DNA of 41,127 bases from JBGVSA01 sp041807905 (GCF_041807905.1 NZ_JBGVSA010000030.1:1-41127), one strand, 5' to 3'. Numbered from the stretch's first letter, positions 8,885 through 17,444 are shown. The notes: generated by a model not told the origin, from the sequence alone. Numbers and translations are program-made.

Positions 8885-10969
8885 ATGGATCCCAACCTCC
8901 GTACCAATCGTTCGCACTTCTCCCTCTCGGCGTCTCCGTTGACCTACATTGGCATCGGGTTGATCGGCGTCCTGGTTTTCATCTGGTATCACGAACTGCC
9001 CGCCGGCGTGCGCGCCGACATCATGCGCGTGCTGCCCAGCATGCTTCTGACACTGCTGGTCGGTGTCGGCGTATGGTCGCTGTGGGTGTCGCGCGAACGC
9101 AGCCTGCGGGTGGAGGCGGTGGAAAGCGAACGCGACCAGATTTTTTCGCTGTCGCTCGACATTCTGTGTGTGCTGACCATGGATGGGCGCTTCCGCCGCA
9201 CCAATCCTGCGTTCCTGAACGTCTTGGGGCAACGGCCGGATCAACTGCTCGAAAAGGCCTTCACCGAGATCGTCCACCCGGACGACATGCATCTGGTCCT
9301 CGGCATCTTCAAATCGCTCGCGCTGGGCCGTCAGGCGAGCTTTGAAATCCGGTGCCGTTGTGGCGATGGCACCTACAACTGGTTGTCCTGGAGCGCCAAT
9401 CCGATCCCGCACGAAGGGCTCATCTATGCGGCTGCGCACGACATTTCGGCGCGGCGCAACGCCGAAGACGCCTTGCGTGCCGAGACCGCATTCCGCAAGG
9501 CCATGGAAGAATCCGTTTCCGCCGGCTTGCAGGCCATCGACCTGAAGGGCCGCATCATCTATGTAAACCGCGCCTTCTGCGAGATGGTCGATCGCCGTGC
9601 GCAGGATCTGATCGGCACGGAGCCTCCTTTCCCCTACTGGCACGCCAGCGAACTCGACCTGCAATGGCACAACCTGGCGCTGTGCCTGTCGGGCAAAACA
9701 CCGCGCGACGGCTTCGACGCCCGCGTGCTGCGCCGCGACGAATCGGAAATCACCGTGCGCATGCAGGTCTCGCCCCTGGTCAATAGCCTCGGCGTGCAGA
9801 CCGGCTGGATGATGGCGATGACCGACATCACCGAATCGCGTCGCGTGCGAGCCGAACTCGAAGCCTCGCACGAGCGATTCACCGCCGTGCTGGACGGCCT
9901 CGATGCGGCCGTGTTCGTGACCGACGCGCAGACCGACGAAGTGCTCTACGCCAATCGCGCCTTCCGCAGCGATGAAGGCGGCGCCCGGGAATTGTCCGCA
10001 CACCAATGGCCGGTGCCGCGCCCCGAGCTGGGTGACTACTCCCTCGATCCGCGCCGCGTCGATTCAAGCATGCTGCCGTATGAGCTCTTCGACGGAGAAT
10101 TGCAGCATCCCATCAGCGGGCATTGGTATCACCTGCGCGAACGTGCCACGCGCTGGGTCGACGGACGCATCGTGCGCCTCGTGGTGGCCACCGACATTTC
10201 GGATATCAAGAAGGTCGAGGAGTTCTCGCGCGAACAGGAAGCCCGCCTGCAGCGCACTTCACGTCTCGTGACGATGGGCGAGATGGCGTCCACCCTTGCG
10301 CACGAACTGAATCAGCCACTCTCGGCCATCGCCAACTACAGCAAGGGTTGCGTGAATCGCATCAAGACCGGTGAGTTCCGGACCGAAGACATCCTGGGCG
10401 CGATGGAAAAGGCCAACGCGCAGGCCGCTCGCGCGGGTCACATCATCCGCCGCGTGCGCGACTTCGTGCGCAAGAGCGAGCCCAAGCGCAGCGGCGTGAG
10501 CCTGATTGAAGTGGCGGAAGATGCGCTCGGGATCGCCGAGATCGAAGCGCAACGGCTCGGCGTGAAGATCATCACGAGCATTCCGCCCACCCTGCCCCGC
10601 GTCTATGCGGACCGCATCATGGTCGAGCAGGTTCTGCTCAACCTGATCAAGAACGGCGCCGAGGCTGAGGAGGGTCAGCCTCCCGAGCGCCGCATCGTTA
10701 CGGTCGAAGCCCGCCAGGTGTCGGAGATGGTCGAAGTGTCCGTCACCGACAACGGCTATGGCATCTCGCCGGAAAACCTGGAAAAGCTCTTCTCCGCGTT
10801 CTTCTCGACCAAATCGGAAGGCATGGGCATGGGGCTCAACATCTGCCGTTCGATCATTGAATTCCACAATGGTCGGCTGTGGGTTGACCCGAACCCGACC
10901 GGTGGGAGTATCTTCCGCTTTACATTGCCGCTGGAGACAAGCATTGAGCACCAACCTGCCCACGCCTAA
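8885..10969 (+). CDS. PAS-domain sensor histidine kinase, FixL-like
   Basis: Membrane-bound sensor kinase of 694 residues. Two hydrophobic segments (about 20-36 and 50-68) are followed by three PAS-type regions at about 85-195, 200-320 and 325-445. The HisKA domain has the phospho-accepting His473 in TLAHELNQPLSAI. The ATPase domain has the N box LLNLIKNGAEA (N587), TDNGYG (621-626) and GMGMGL (646-651). PAS1 carries HPDD, common to many PAS domains, but I see no clear haem-binding FixL signature. The start is fixed because a stop codon lies immediately upstream. The partner response regulator overlaps its 3' end. Its divergent position next to aceE suggests, without proof, that it senses something tied to pyruvate or oxygen metabolism. 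FixLJ systems are described in Burkholderia. Confidence 0.9.
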   Translation: MDPNLRTNRSHFSLSASPLTYIGIGLIGVLVFIWYHELPAGVRADIMRVLPSMLLTLLVGVGVWSLWVSRERSLRVEAVESERDQIFSLSLDILCVLTMDGRFRRTNPAFLNVLGQRPDQLLEKAFTEIVHPDDMHLVLGIFKSLALGRQASFEIRCRCGDGTYNWLSWSANPIPHEGLIYAAAHDISARRNAEDALRAETAFRKAMEESVSAGLQAIDLKGRIIYVNRAFCEMVDRRAQDLIGTEPPFPYWHASELDLQWHNLALCLSGKTPRDGFDARVLRRDESEITVRMQVSPLVNSLGVQTGWMMAMTDITESRRVRAELEASHERFTAVLDGLDAAVFVTDAQTDEVLYANRAFRSDEGGARELSAHQWPVPRPELGDYSLDPRRVDSSMLPYELFDGELQHPISGHWYHLRERATRWVDGRIVRLVVATDISDIKKVEEFSREQEARLQRTSRLVTMGEMASTLAHELNQPLSAIANYSKGCVNRIKTGEFRTEDILGAMEKANAQAARAGHIIRRVRDFVRKSEPKRSGVSLIEVAEDALGIAEIEAQRLGVKIITSIPPTLPRVYADRIMVEQVLLNLIKNGAEAEEGQPPERRIVTVEARQVSEMVEVSVTDNGYGISPENLEKLFSAFFSTKSEGMGMGLNICRSIIEFHNGRLWVDPNPTGGSIFRFTLPLETSIEHQPAHA

Positions 10970-11591
10970 CACGGCCCAACCGCAGCAGCTTGTACACATC
11001 ATCGACGACGACGAGGCCCTGCGCGATTCGCTGGTCTGGTTGCTCGAATCGACCGGGCTGAAGGTTGCATCCTATCCATCCGCCGAAGCGTTCCTGCGGG
11101 CCTGGACACCCGACATGAGCGGTTGCCTCGTGCTGGATATCCGCATGCCCGGCATGAGCGGGCTCGAGCTTCACGAAAAGCTCAACACGCTGCATTCGAC
11201 GCTGCCGGTCATCTTCATCACCGGGCACGGCGACGTGCCGATGGCGGTCACCGCACTCAAGAAGGGCGCTTTCGATTTCATTGAAAAGCCCTTCCACGAT
11301 CAAGACATGCTGCACCTGATCGAGCAGTGCCTCGGCCGCGAGCGCGCAGAGCGCGAACAGCGCCGCCAGGGCGCCAACGCACAGCGCCGTATCGAACAAC
11401 TCACACCACGCGAGCGCGAAGTACTCGATCTCATCGTGGCAGGCCGCTTGAACAAGCAGATCGCCGATGAACTCGGCATCAGCATCAAGACCGTGGAAGT
11501 GCACCGCGCACGCGTCATGGAAAAGATGGGTGCCAACTCGCTCGCCGAGCTGGTGCAGAACGTGCTCATGACGCAATCGCCGCCGGCTTGA
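10944..11591 (+). CDS. FixJ/NarL-type response regulator
   Basis: Two-domain response regulator of 215 residues. The receiver domain (about 15-130) has the acidic pocket DDD at 21-23, the phospho-accepting Asp65 in VLDIRMPGMSG, the conserved Thr in FITGHGD and Lys in FIEKPF. The LuxR-type helix-turn-helix is LTPREREVLDLIVAGRLNKQ onwards, with KTVEVHRARVMEKM as the recognition region. No ATG suits the N-terminus; I chose the TTG at 10944 because GGAGA lies seven bases upstream and the receiver begins normally after it. It overlaps the kinase gene by 26 bp, implying translational coupling. A strong terminator follows, so kinase and regulator form a two-gene operon. Its targets are not shown, but the aceE promoter region next door has repeated sites. 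Confidence 0.92.
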   Translation: MSTNLPTPNTAQPQQLVHIIDDDEALRDSLVWLLESTGLKVASYPSAEAFLRAWTPDMSGCLVLDIRMPGMSGLELHEKLNTLHSTLPVIFITGHGDVPMAVTALKKGAFDFIEKPFHDQDMLHLIEQCLGRERAEREQRRQGANAQRRIEQLTPREREVLDLIVAGRLNKQIADELGISIKTVEVHRARVMEKMGANSLAELVQNVLMTQSPPA

Positions 11592-11616
11592 ACGAACGCG
11601 GCAAGATGAAACAAAG

Positions 11617-11648
11617 ACGGGATGGCATGCCATCCCGTTTTCATTTTT
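11617..11648 (+). terminator. Intrinsic terminator after response regulator
   Basis: A perfect 22-bp palindrome (11617-11638, core GGGATGGCATGCCATCCC) is followed by a T-rich stretch (GTTTTCATTTTT). It ends the kinase-regulator operon. Confidence 0.88.
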
Positions 11649-11754
11649 GGAGGGAACCCACAACACGCGCGGTCGTCCGTGACATATCTCCTGCGCGCCC
11701 GATCATGTGGGGCCTAACATCTGCTCGACCTCACATTTCTCACAGGAGAGCGCC

Positions 11755-12564
11755 GTGCGTCGCTTCGTCCCGCTTCCCGCCATCGTTGTCTCATGCGCCT
11801 TCGTGTTGTCCGCCTGCGGAGGCGGTGGCGGAGGTGGTGGCTCGAATGGCGGCTCCAGTAGCAGCAGTTCAAGTGCCACGACGCAAAGTGCGGAAGGCCT
11901 GTGGTCCGGCACAGCGACCGACACGGGCAGCGGCACCACCTTCAACGCCTATGGCGTGATCACCTCGGCCGGCCAGACATTGCTCGCCATCTCCAGCAAC
12001 GGCGCCTACTTCTCGCTGGCCGCAGGCACGCTGGGCGTCACAGCGTCCACCGTGAGCTCGACGGATTTCGTCACGCTAGGCCTCGGCACAGGGGCTGCCA
12101 CCGTCGGCACGCTCTCCGGGGGCGTAACGAGCCGGTTCAGCATCATCGCCAAGGCAACCTACCCCAACAACGTCAATGACAACTACAACCTGTCATATGA
12201 CAAACAGTATGAATCGACGGCATCCATCGCCACCGCCAAAGGCACTTATACGGTGCGCAACAGCCTGGGCGTGGCCACCGGCAGCTTCTCGGTGGATGAT
12301 AACGGCGTGCTCTCCGGCACCAACGATGCTTGCCCGTTCAGCGGTACGCTCAAGCCCCATGGCGACGGTTCACGCAATGCTTATGACATCACCGTGAACG
12401 CAACGACAGGTACGAATTGCACCACTCAGCTCGCCAACCTGCCCGGCCTGGCGACGCTGGCGGCATTGTCTGGAACGGACACGACAAAGTCGCTGCTGCT
12501 CATGGCGACACGCCAGTCCGGATCTGTGTACTCGGTATTCGTGGCAGCCGGCCGCCGCAACTGA
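11755..12564 (+). CDS. Putative lipoprotein of unknown function
   Basis: Not recognised as a known family. The GTG start is chosen because AGGAG lies six bases upstream and the product then opens with a classic lipoprotein signal: basic MRRF, a hydrophobic core and the lipobox LSAC. A run of eight glycines and a Ser-rich linker follow, a common spacer for surface-anchored lipoproteins. The remaining 230 or so residues are rich in Thr, Ser, Gly and Ala with alternating patterns suggesting beta structure. Two cysteines in the C-terminal half (DACPF and TNCTT) could form a disulphide. It stands alone between two terminators, so it is a single-gene unit. The glycine codons form a GGC/GGT/GGA run near 11820-11845. 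Length from this start is 269 residues. Confidence 0.75.
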   Translation: MRRFVPLPAIVVSCAFVLSACGGGGGGGGSNGGSSSSSSSATTQSAEGLWSGTATDTGSGTTFNAYGVITSAGQTLLAISSNGAYFSLAAGTLGVTASTVSSTDFVTLGLGTGAATVGTLSGGVTSRFSIIAKATYPNNVNDNYNLSYDKQYESTASIATAKGTYTVRNSLGVATGSFSVDDNGVLSGTNDACPFSGTLKPHGDGSRNAYDITVNATTGTNCTTQLANLPGLATLAALSGTDTTKSLLLMATRQSGSVYSVFVAAGRRN

Positions 12565-12585
12565 TTCGCAGGCGGCGAAAAAGAC

Positions 12586-12610
12586 AAGGGGCGCCACGGC
12601 GCCCCTTTTT
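12586..12610. terminator. Bidirectional terminator between lipoprotein gene and tldD
   Basis: Inverted repeat AAGGGGCGCC / GGCGCCCCTT closed by a very short loop, followed by T5 on the plus strand and preceded by A5 a few bases away. It serves the convergent lipoprotein gene and tldD. Confidence 0.85.
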
Positions 12611-12628
12611 CCATCCCGCGACCTGGAC

Positions 12629-14089
12629 TCAGCCACCCGTACCGCCCACGGTCAGCCCGTCGATGCGCAGCGTCGGCTGGCCAACACCGACCGGCACGCT
12701 CTGCCCTTCCTTGCCGCAAGTCCCGACGCCGGGATCGAGCGCCAGATCGTTGCCGATCATCGACACACGCGTGAGCGAATCGGGGCCGTTGCCAATGAGG
12801 GTCGCGCCCTTCACCGGATATGTGAGCTTGCCATCCTCGATGACATACGCCTCGGCTGCCGAGAACACGAACTTGCCGCTGGTGATATCGACCTGGCCGC
12901 CACCGAAGTTGGCCGCGTAGATGCCTTTCTTGACCGAGCGGATGATCTCTTCCGGCGGCGTCTCGCCGGCCATCATGATGGTGTTGGTCATGCGCGGCAT
13001 CGGCAGATGCGCGAAGGACTCTCGACGGCCGTTGCCGGTGGGTGCGACGCCCATCAGACGGGCGTTCATCATGTCCTGCATGTAGCCCACGAGAATGCCA
13101 TCCTCGATCAGCACGGTGCGATTGGTCGGATTGCCTTCGTCATCGACGGTCAGCGAACCGCGGCGCCCCGGCAGCGTGCCGTCATCGACCACGGTGACGC
13201 CCTTGGCCGCCACCCGCTGGCCCATCATGCCCGCGAAGGCTGAACTGCCCTTGCGGTTGAAGTCGCCCTCCAATCCGTGGCCGATGGCCTCGTGCAGCAG
13301 GATGCCCGGCCAGCCGTTGCCCAGTACCACGGTCATCGTGCCAGCCGGAGCCGGGCGCGCCTGCATGTTGATGTCTGCCTGATGCACGGCGCGCCGCGCG
13401 TAGTCCTTGAGCACCTCGTCAGTGAACATGGCGTAGTCCTGACGGCCGCCGCCGCCGGCCGAGCCTTGCTCACGGCGCCCCTTGTCTTCCATCACCACCG
13501 ACAGCGACACACGCACCAGCGGACGCACATCGGCGGCCATGTGACCGTCGGAGCGCGCCACCATCACGACCTCCCAGGTCGCGGCAAGATAGGCCATCAC
13601 TTGAACGATGCGCGGGTCCAGCTCGCGCGCAAAGCCCTCCAGGCGTTCGAGCAAACGAACCTTGTCGACATCCTCCAGCGACGCGATCGGATCGCGCGCC
13701 GAATACAGCGCCACCGGCAGCTCGCGGCCTGCGACCTTGATGCGGCGCTCGCTACCGGCGTCCGCAATGGCTCGCGTCGCCTTGGCCGTCTCCGCCAGAG
13801 CCGGCAAGCTGATGTCGTCCGAATAAGCGAAAGCCGTTTTCTCGCCGGCAATGGCGCGCACCCCCACGCCTTGCTCGATGTTGAAGCTGCCGGATTTGAC
13901 GATGCCCTCTTCCAGGCTCCAGCCCTCGGCACGCTGGTACTGGAAATAGATGTCGGCGTAGTCGACCTGATGCGACATGATCTGACCAAACACCGAATCA
14001 AGGCTCGAAGGCGTCAGGTCATAGGGCGCCAGCAGGGTGTTTTCGGCCAGGGCCAGGGCGGACAGTTCTTTGGGGAGCGTGGCGTTCAT
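12629..14089 (-). CDS. tldD: Metalloprotease TldD
   Basis: TldD subunit of the TldD/TldE (PmbA) metalloprotease, a cytosolic enzyme that trims unfolded or modified peptides. The 486-residue product matches the family (E. coli 481). The zinc motif HEAIGH is at 266-271, followed by GLEGDFNRKGSSAFAG; the C-terminus has the family segment GNGPDSLTRVSMIGNDL. The start ATG gives MNATLPKEL; a GAGG lies about nine bases upstream. A longer frame from 14131 has no ribosome site. pmbA/tldE is not in the window, as is common since the partners are often unlinked. It faces the upstream lipoprotein gene across a shared terminator and is separated from dapB by a terminator, so it is probably transcribed alone. 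Confidence 0.95.
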   Translation of the reverse strand: MNATLPKELSALALAENTLLAPYDLTPSSLDSVFGQIMSHQVDYADIYFQYQRAEGWSLEEGIVKSGSFNIEQGVGVRAIAGEKTAFAYSDDISLPALAETAKATRAIADAGSERRIKVAGRELPVALYSARDPIASLEDVDKVRLLERLEGFARELDPRIVQVMAYLAATWEVVMVARSDGHMAADVRPLVRVSLSVVMEDKGRREQGSAGGGGRQDYAMFTDEVLKDYARRAVHQADINMQARPAPAGTMTVVLGNGWPGILLHEAIGHGLEGDFNRKGSSAFAGMMGQRVAAKGVTVVDDGTLPGRRGSLTVDDEGNPTNRTVLIEDGILVGYMQDMMNARLMGVAPTGNGRRESFAHLPMPRMTNTIMMAGETPPEEIIRSVKKGIYAANFGGGQVDITSGKFVFSAAEAYVIEDGKLTYPVKGATLIGNGPDSLTRVSMIGNDLALDPGVGTCGKEGQSVPVGVGQPTLRIDGLTVGGTGG

Positions 14090-14156
14090 TTCGCTTGCCT
14101 CGTCGGGTAATGGTGCATTGTCGCAGGCCATAGGGCGCAGAGCCAGCCGGCAAATG

Positions 14157-14179
14157 AAAACGGCGGGCCGTGCCCGCCG
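14157..14179 (-). terminator. Intrinsic terminator after dapB
   Basis: Stem CGGCGGGC / GCCCGCCG with a CGT loop; on the minus strand it is followed by TTTT. It lies 26 bp beyond the dapB stop and ends the bamE-dapB unit. Confidence 0.78.
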
Positions 14180-14205
14180 TCTCTCGGCTGTGGTGACGAC
14201 CCGTG

Positions 14206-15009
14206 TTACTTCAGGCCCAGCACATCCTGCATGTCAAAAAGGCCGCTCTTTTTGCCGCCCAGGAACACGGCAGCACGCAGCGCGCCAGTCGCGTAGGGCA
14301 TACGGCTGCCGGCCTTGTGCGAAATCTCGACGCGCTCGCCCAGGCCGGCAAACATCACGGTGTGATCACCCACGATGTCGCCGCCGCGCACCGTGGCAAA
14401 GCCGATGGTGTTGGCGTCGCGCTCACCCGTTACGCCTTCGCGGCCGTAAATGGCGCATTCCTTCAAGTCGCGTCCGAGCGTGTTGGCAACGACTTCGCCC
14501 ATGCGCAGCGCGGTGCCCGACGGCGCATCAACCTTGAAGCGATGGTGCGCCTCGATCACCTCGATGTCGTAACCGCTCGCCAGCATCTTTGCCGCTACTT
14601 CCAGCAACTTGAAGACCGCATTCACGCCCACGGCCATGTTGGCGGCGAAGACGACAGGAATGGTCTTTGCTGCTTCGCTGATACGGGCTTTTTCTTCGTC
14701 CTTGAAACCTGTCGTGCCGATCACCATGGCGCGACCGGCACGAACCGCGTGCTCGAGGTGCACCAGCGTGCCTTCGGGACGGGTGAAGTCGATCAGGCAG
14801 TCAGCCTTGGCGAATGCCGCGGCGATGTCGGACGAAATCGCCACGCCGGTGACCACGCCAGCATATTCGCCGGCATCGCGGCCCAGCACGGGGCTGCCTT
14901 CGCGCTCGAGCGCCGCCACCAGCTCAGCGTCTTTCGAGGCCAGCGTCGCTTCGATCAGCATGCGGCCCATGCGGCCGGAGGCTCCGGCAATGGCAACTTT
15001 CACGGTCAT
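14206..15009 (-). CDS. dapB: 4-hydroxy-tetrahydrodipicolinate reductase
   Basis: DapB reduces the dehydratase product of the diaminopimelate pathway with NAD(P)H, supplying lysine and peptidoglycan precursors. The 267-residue product is of normal length. The N-terminal Rossmann motif is VAIAGASGRMGR (5-16); the substrate site is EAHHRFKVDAPSGTA with His155 and Lys159 as the likely acid and lysine; NMAVGVN lies between. The start ATG gives MTVKVAIAG; an AGAG upstream is a modest ribosome site. It follows bamE by 78 bp on the same strand, and that gap holds a hairpin. The bamE-dapB neighbourhood with divergent fur is typical of Burkholderiales. Confidence 0.96.
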   Translation of the reverse strand: MTVKVAIAGASGRMGRMLIEATLASKDAELVAALEREGSPVLGRDAGEYAGVVTGVAISSDIAAAFAKADCLIDFTRPEGTLVHLEHAVRAGRAMVIGTTGFKDEEKARISEAAKTIPVVFAANMAVGVNAVFKLLEVAAKMLASGYDIEVIEAHHRFKVDAPSGTALRMGEVVANTLGRDLKECAIYGREGVTGERDANTIGFATVRGGDIVGDHTVMFAGLGERVEISHKAGSRMPYATGALRAAVFLGGKKSGLFDMQDVLGLK

Positions 15010-15033
15010 GATGGCGGGTTCTCTGCAAGGCAA

Positions 15034-15053
15034 CGCGGCCCTGACGGGCCGCG
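15034..15053 (-). repeat. Hairpin in bamE-dapB spacer
   Basis: Perfect 8-bp stem CGCGGCCC / GGGCCGCG with a TGAC loop, no T run. It lies 24 bp upstream of the dapB start codon. Confidence 0.65.
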
Positions 15054-15087
15054 GGTGGTTCGATGAAAAAGTCTGCGGTGCCGGGGC

Positions 15088-15498
15088 TTATTTTTTGGGT
15101 GCTTCGATCTCGATCACGCGATTGGTGGCCACCGGCAGCGAAGCGCCTTCCTGCGTGGCGGGCGCGGCGGCGACATCGCCTTCGACGTGGTCGAGTTTAC
15201 CGTCCTTGAAGAAGAGCGAGATGTTGCGCGATTCGACGTCACCGCGACTGGGCGCGAACCGGTAGACGTAGTCCCAGCGATCATTGTGGAACGGGTCGAT
15301 GAGCAGCGGCGAGCCCAGGATAAAGCGCACCTGGTCCTGCGTCATGCCAGGCTTGAGCTGGCCGAGCATGTCCTGCGACACGTAATTGCCCTGCCGCACA
15401 GGAATCCGGTATTCCTTGAGATAAGAACACGCGGACAGCACGGCGGGCACTGCGAGCACTAGACCCAGGCGAACCAAACGACGACTCATGCGCGACAT
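15088..15498 (-). CDS. bamE: Outer-membrane assembly lipoprotein BamE (SmpA/OmlA)
   Basis: BamE is a small lipoprotein of the BAM complex that inserts beta-barrel proteins into the outer membrane. The 136-residue product begins with a lipoprotein signal ending in LSAC (lipidated Cys24), then has the SmpA/OmlA core YVSQDMLGQLKPGMTQDQVRF ILGSP and RWDYVYRF. Two in-frame ATGs lie three codons apart (15498 and 15489); neither has a strong ribosome site, so the exact start is uncertain. It is divergent from fur across 130 bp and is followed by dapB. That 130-bp region contains a TATATCATAG-like element around 15581 that could serve as -10 for either direction, but no good -35 was found. Confidence 0.93.
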   Translation of the reverse strand: MSRMSRRLVRLGLVLAVPAVLSACSYLKEYRIPVRQGNYVSQDMLGQLKPGMTQDQVRFILGSPLLIDPFHNDRWDYVYRFAPSRGDVESRNISLFFKDGKLDHVEGDVAAAPATQEGASLPVATNRVIEIEAPKK

Positions 15499-15628
15499 AA
15501 GGGATTGATTTCAAGGCAAATGAATAAGCCCGGAATTGCCCGGCGGGAGCCGTGAGCGTTCCAAGCAAACGACGCAGACTATATCATAGGGATCTGTACC
15601 ACCCGCTGACCGCGCCACCGGAGACATC

Positions 15629-16075
15629 ATGGCTACGCCACAAAACCTCAAGAGCATGGGCCTCAAGGCCACCTTGCCCCGACTGAAGATCCTCGATCTG
15701 TTCCAGCGCGCGGAAGAACGTCACCTCACAGCGGAGGACGTCTATCGCATGCTGCTGGCCGAGCAGCTCGACGTCGGGCTCGCAACCATCTATCGCGTAC
15801 TCACGCAATTCGAGCAGGCCGGACTGCTGCAGCGCCACCACTTCGAATCCGGCAAAGCCGTGTTCGAACTGAACGAAGGCAGCCACCACGATCACATCGT
15901 CTGTGTCGATTGTGGCCACGTCGAAGAATTCTTCGACCCCTCGATCGAGGAGCGCCAAAAGCAGATTGCGCAGGAACGCGGCTTCAAGCTCCGCGACCAC
16001 GCCATGCACATGTACGCCGAGTGCACCAAGGAGAACTGCGCTCGCCGCAAGGCGACCGAAAAGCTCGAAAAATGA
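15629..16075 (+). CDS. fur: Ferric uptake regulator Fur
   Basis: Iron-responsive repressor. The 148-residue product has the winged helix (about 1-83) with the DNA-recognition segment LDVGLATIYRVLTQFE (48-63) and the metal sites of the dimerisation domain: HHDH (86-89), Cys92/Cys95 in CVDCGH, and Cys132/Cys137 near the C-terminus, plus His33 and Glu81. GGAGA lies upstream of the ATG at suitable distance. It is divergent from bamE and ends at a terminator shared with the convergent grxD. No Fur box of the GATAATGATAATC type was seen in its own upstream region. Confidence 0.96.
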   Translation: MATPQNLKSMGLKATLPRLKILDLFQRAEERHLTAEDVYRMLLAEQLDVGLATIYRVLTQFEQAGLLQRHHFESGKAVFELNEGSHHDHIVCVDCGHVEEFFDPSIEERQKQIAQERGFKLRDHAMHMYAECTKENCARRKATEKLEK

Positions 16076-16098
16076 CCGCCTTCGGGCTCATATAAAAA

Positions 16099-16125
16099 GA
16101 AAGGCGACCCCCGGGTCGCCTTTTT
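16099..16125. terminator. Bidirectional terminator between fur and grxD
   Basis: Stem AAAGGCGACCC / GGGTCGCCTTT with a tiny loop and A and T runs on both flanks; lies between the convergent fur and grxD stops. Confidence 0.85.
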
Positions 16126-16141
16126 CATGCCGTCATCCGGC

Positions 16142-16459
16142 TTACTTGTTGATGCCGTCCAGAAGGGTCTGCAATTCCCCCGACTGGAACATTTCTTTCA
16201 TTATGTCGCTGCCGCCGATGAACTCGCCACCCACATACAATTGAGGGATGGTCGGCCAGTTGGCATATTCCTTGATGCCCTGGCGGATTTCCGGGTCCTG
16301 CAGCACGTTCACCGCCACGTAATCGTTCACGCCGCACAGTTTGAGAATCTGCGCCGCCGCCGAAGAAAAACCGCACTGCGGGAATTGCGGCGTGCCTTTC
16401 ATGAAAAGCACAACGGGGTTGCTGGTGACGGTTTCGCGGATAGTGTCCTGCACGCTCAT
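16142..16459 (-). CDS. grxD: Monothiol glutaredoxin Grx4 type
   Basis: Monothiol glutaredoxin that binds and transfers [2Fe-2S] clusters with glutathione. The 105-residue product carries the single active Cys29 in QCGFS, Lys21 in FMKGTP, the WPTIPQLYV segment with the cis-proline, and GGSDI for glutathione binding. The ATG follows GGAGCAAAAC, a good ribosome site. It is convergent with fur and divergent from a membrane protein gene. Its place beside fur fits a role in iron homeostasis, but co-regulation is not shown. Confidence 0.96.
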   Translation of the reverse strand: MSVQDTIRETVTSNPVVLFMKGTPQFPQCGFSSAAAQILKLCGVNDYVAVNVLQDPEIRQGIKEYANWPTIPQLYVGGEFIGGSDIMKEMFQSGELQTLLDGINK

Positions 16460-16513
16460 GTTTTGCTCCGGTTCGTTGCACGCTCCGCAGGTGCGAAGCC
16501 CATTACCCGAGTA

Positions 16514-16545
16514 ATTTTATCGGAAATCATCCCGCCATGGGACAA
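16514..16545 (-). promoter_or_regulatory. Candidate grxD promoter
   Basis: On the minus strand TTGTCC (16545-16540) is followed after 18 bp by GATAAA within GATAAAAT (16521-16514). Four of six bases match at both elements. A transcript would start about 50 bp before the grxD ATG. Confidence 0.4.
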
Positions 16546-16638
16546 CGGTCTGTTACGGGCGATGCGCCAGCGGCGCCAAGTCTGCGACGGACGCGGCCTT
16601 CACGATACAATGCGCGTCTTTCTTACGCCCCATCACGC

Positions 16639-17436
16639 ATGAACCAGCCCCACTCCGTTTCCGTGTTTGCGCATCGCCACCCGAAGGCGCGCCGCGTGCA
16701 TGCGGCACGCGCGGTAGACTGGCTGGCGGCCGGCTGGCGCATGTTCATCGCCCATCCGTTCGTTTGGCTGCTGATGGCGCTGGTGGCTTTCGTGGTCATG
16801 GCGCTGGTGTCGACGCTGGTCGTGCCTCTGCCGGTGGTTGGCCCAATGGCCGCGCCGGTGCTGATGGTGTTGTTCATGGGCGGCATGCTGTCCGCGGCCG
16901 AACGCCAGGCTCATGGCAAGGCGATCGGATTCGAGAATCTCTTCGACGGCCTTCGCCGCCATCTTGGCAATCTGGCGCTGGTTGGTATCTTTTACAGCAT
17001 CCCGCTCGTGCTCATGTCCTTGGTCACGGTGCTGGCCCTGACCGGGGGCCTGCTCGCCGGGCTGCTCGGCACGGCGCTCGGCGGCGCACTCAGCGGCCTG
17101 TTGTCGGGCGCCATGGCACTGGTGTCGATGATCATGACTGGCTGGGTCTTCGTCGGGGTGTTCTTTGCCCTGATGATCCTCGCCCTCATCTGCGCGCCGG
17201 CCCTGGTCATGTACCGCAGCACCCCTTCTTTCGACGCCATGCGCCTGTCGCTCGGCGCCAGCGTACGCAACCTCGGCGCCACGCTGCTGTTCGGCCTGAT
17301 GATCTATACCTTGTTCCTGATTGCCCTGATCCCCGCCGGGCTAGGCATCCTGGTACTGATCCCGGTCGGCATCGGAGCGCTGCGCGAGGCTTACCTCGAT
17401 ATGTTTGGCGAGGACGACGACGTCCCGCCCCCCTGA
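16639..17436 (+). CDS. BPSS1780-like multi-spanning membrane protein (first of two)
   Basis: Integral membrane protein of 265 residues and unknown biochemical role. After a polar N-terminus rich in His and Arg, it has about six hydrophobic segments, starting with the pattern ARAVDWLAAGWRMFIAHPFV, which resembles the BPSS1780 family (a conserved Burkholderiales membrane family). A Gly/Leu/Ala-rich hairpin lies around 135-170 and the tail is acidic (EDDD). The ATG at 16639 is chosen because the hydrophobic region starts normally after it; the ribosome site is weak and a TACAAT-like -10 lies only about 30 bp upstream, so the leader may be short. The next gene encodes a protein of the same general design eight bases downstream, so the two are probably a duplicated pair in one transcript. 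Confidence 0.8.
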   Translation: MNQPHSVSVFAHRHPKARRVHAARAVDWLAAGWRMFIAHPFVWLLMALVAFVVMALVSTLVVPLPVVGPMAAPVLMVLFMGGMLSAAERQAHGKAIGFENLFDGLRRHLGNLALVGIFYSIPLVLMSLVTVLALTGGLLAGLLGTALGGALSGLLSGAMALVSMIMTGWVFVGVFFALMILALICAPALVMYRSTPSFDAMRLSLGASVRNLGATLLFGLMIYTLFLIALIPAGLGILVLIPVGIGALREAYLDMFGEDDDVPPP

Positions 17437-17444
17437 CCGCGACC

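Noticed and set aside
8885..9470. Haem-binding FixL PAS domain
   Set aside because: HPDD and general PAS features are present, but a FixL-type haem ligand context could not be identified by eye.
15499..15628. Fur box autoregulating fur
   Set aside because: No adequate match to the Fur consensus was found; only AT-rich -10-like sequence is present.
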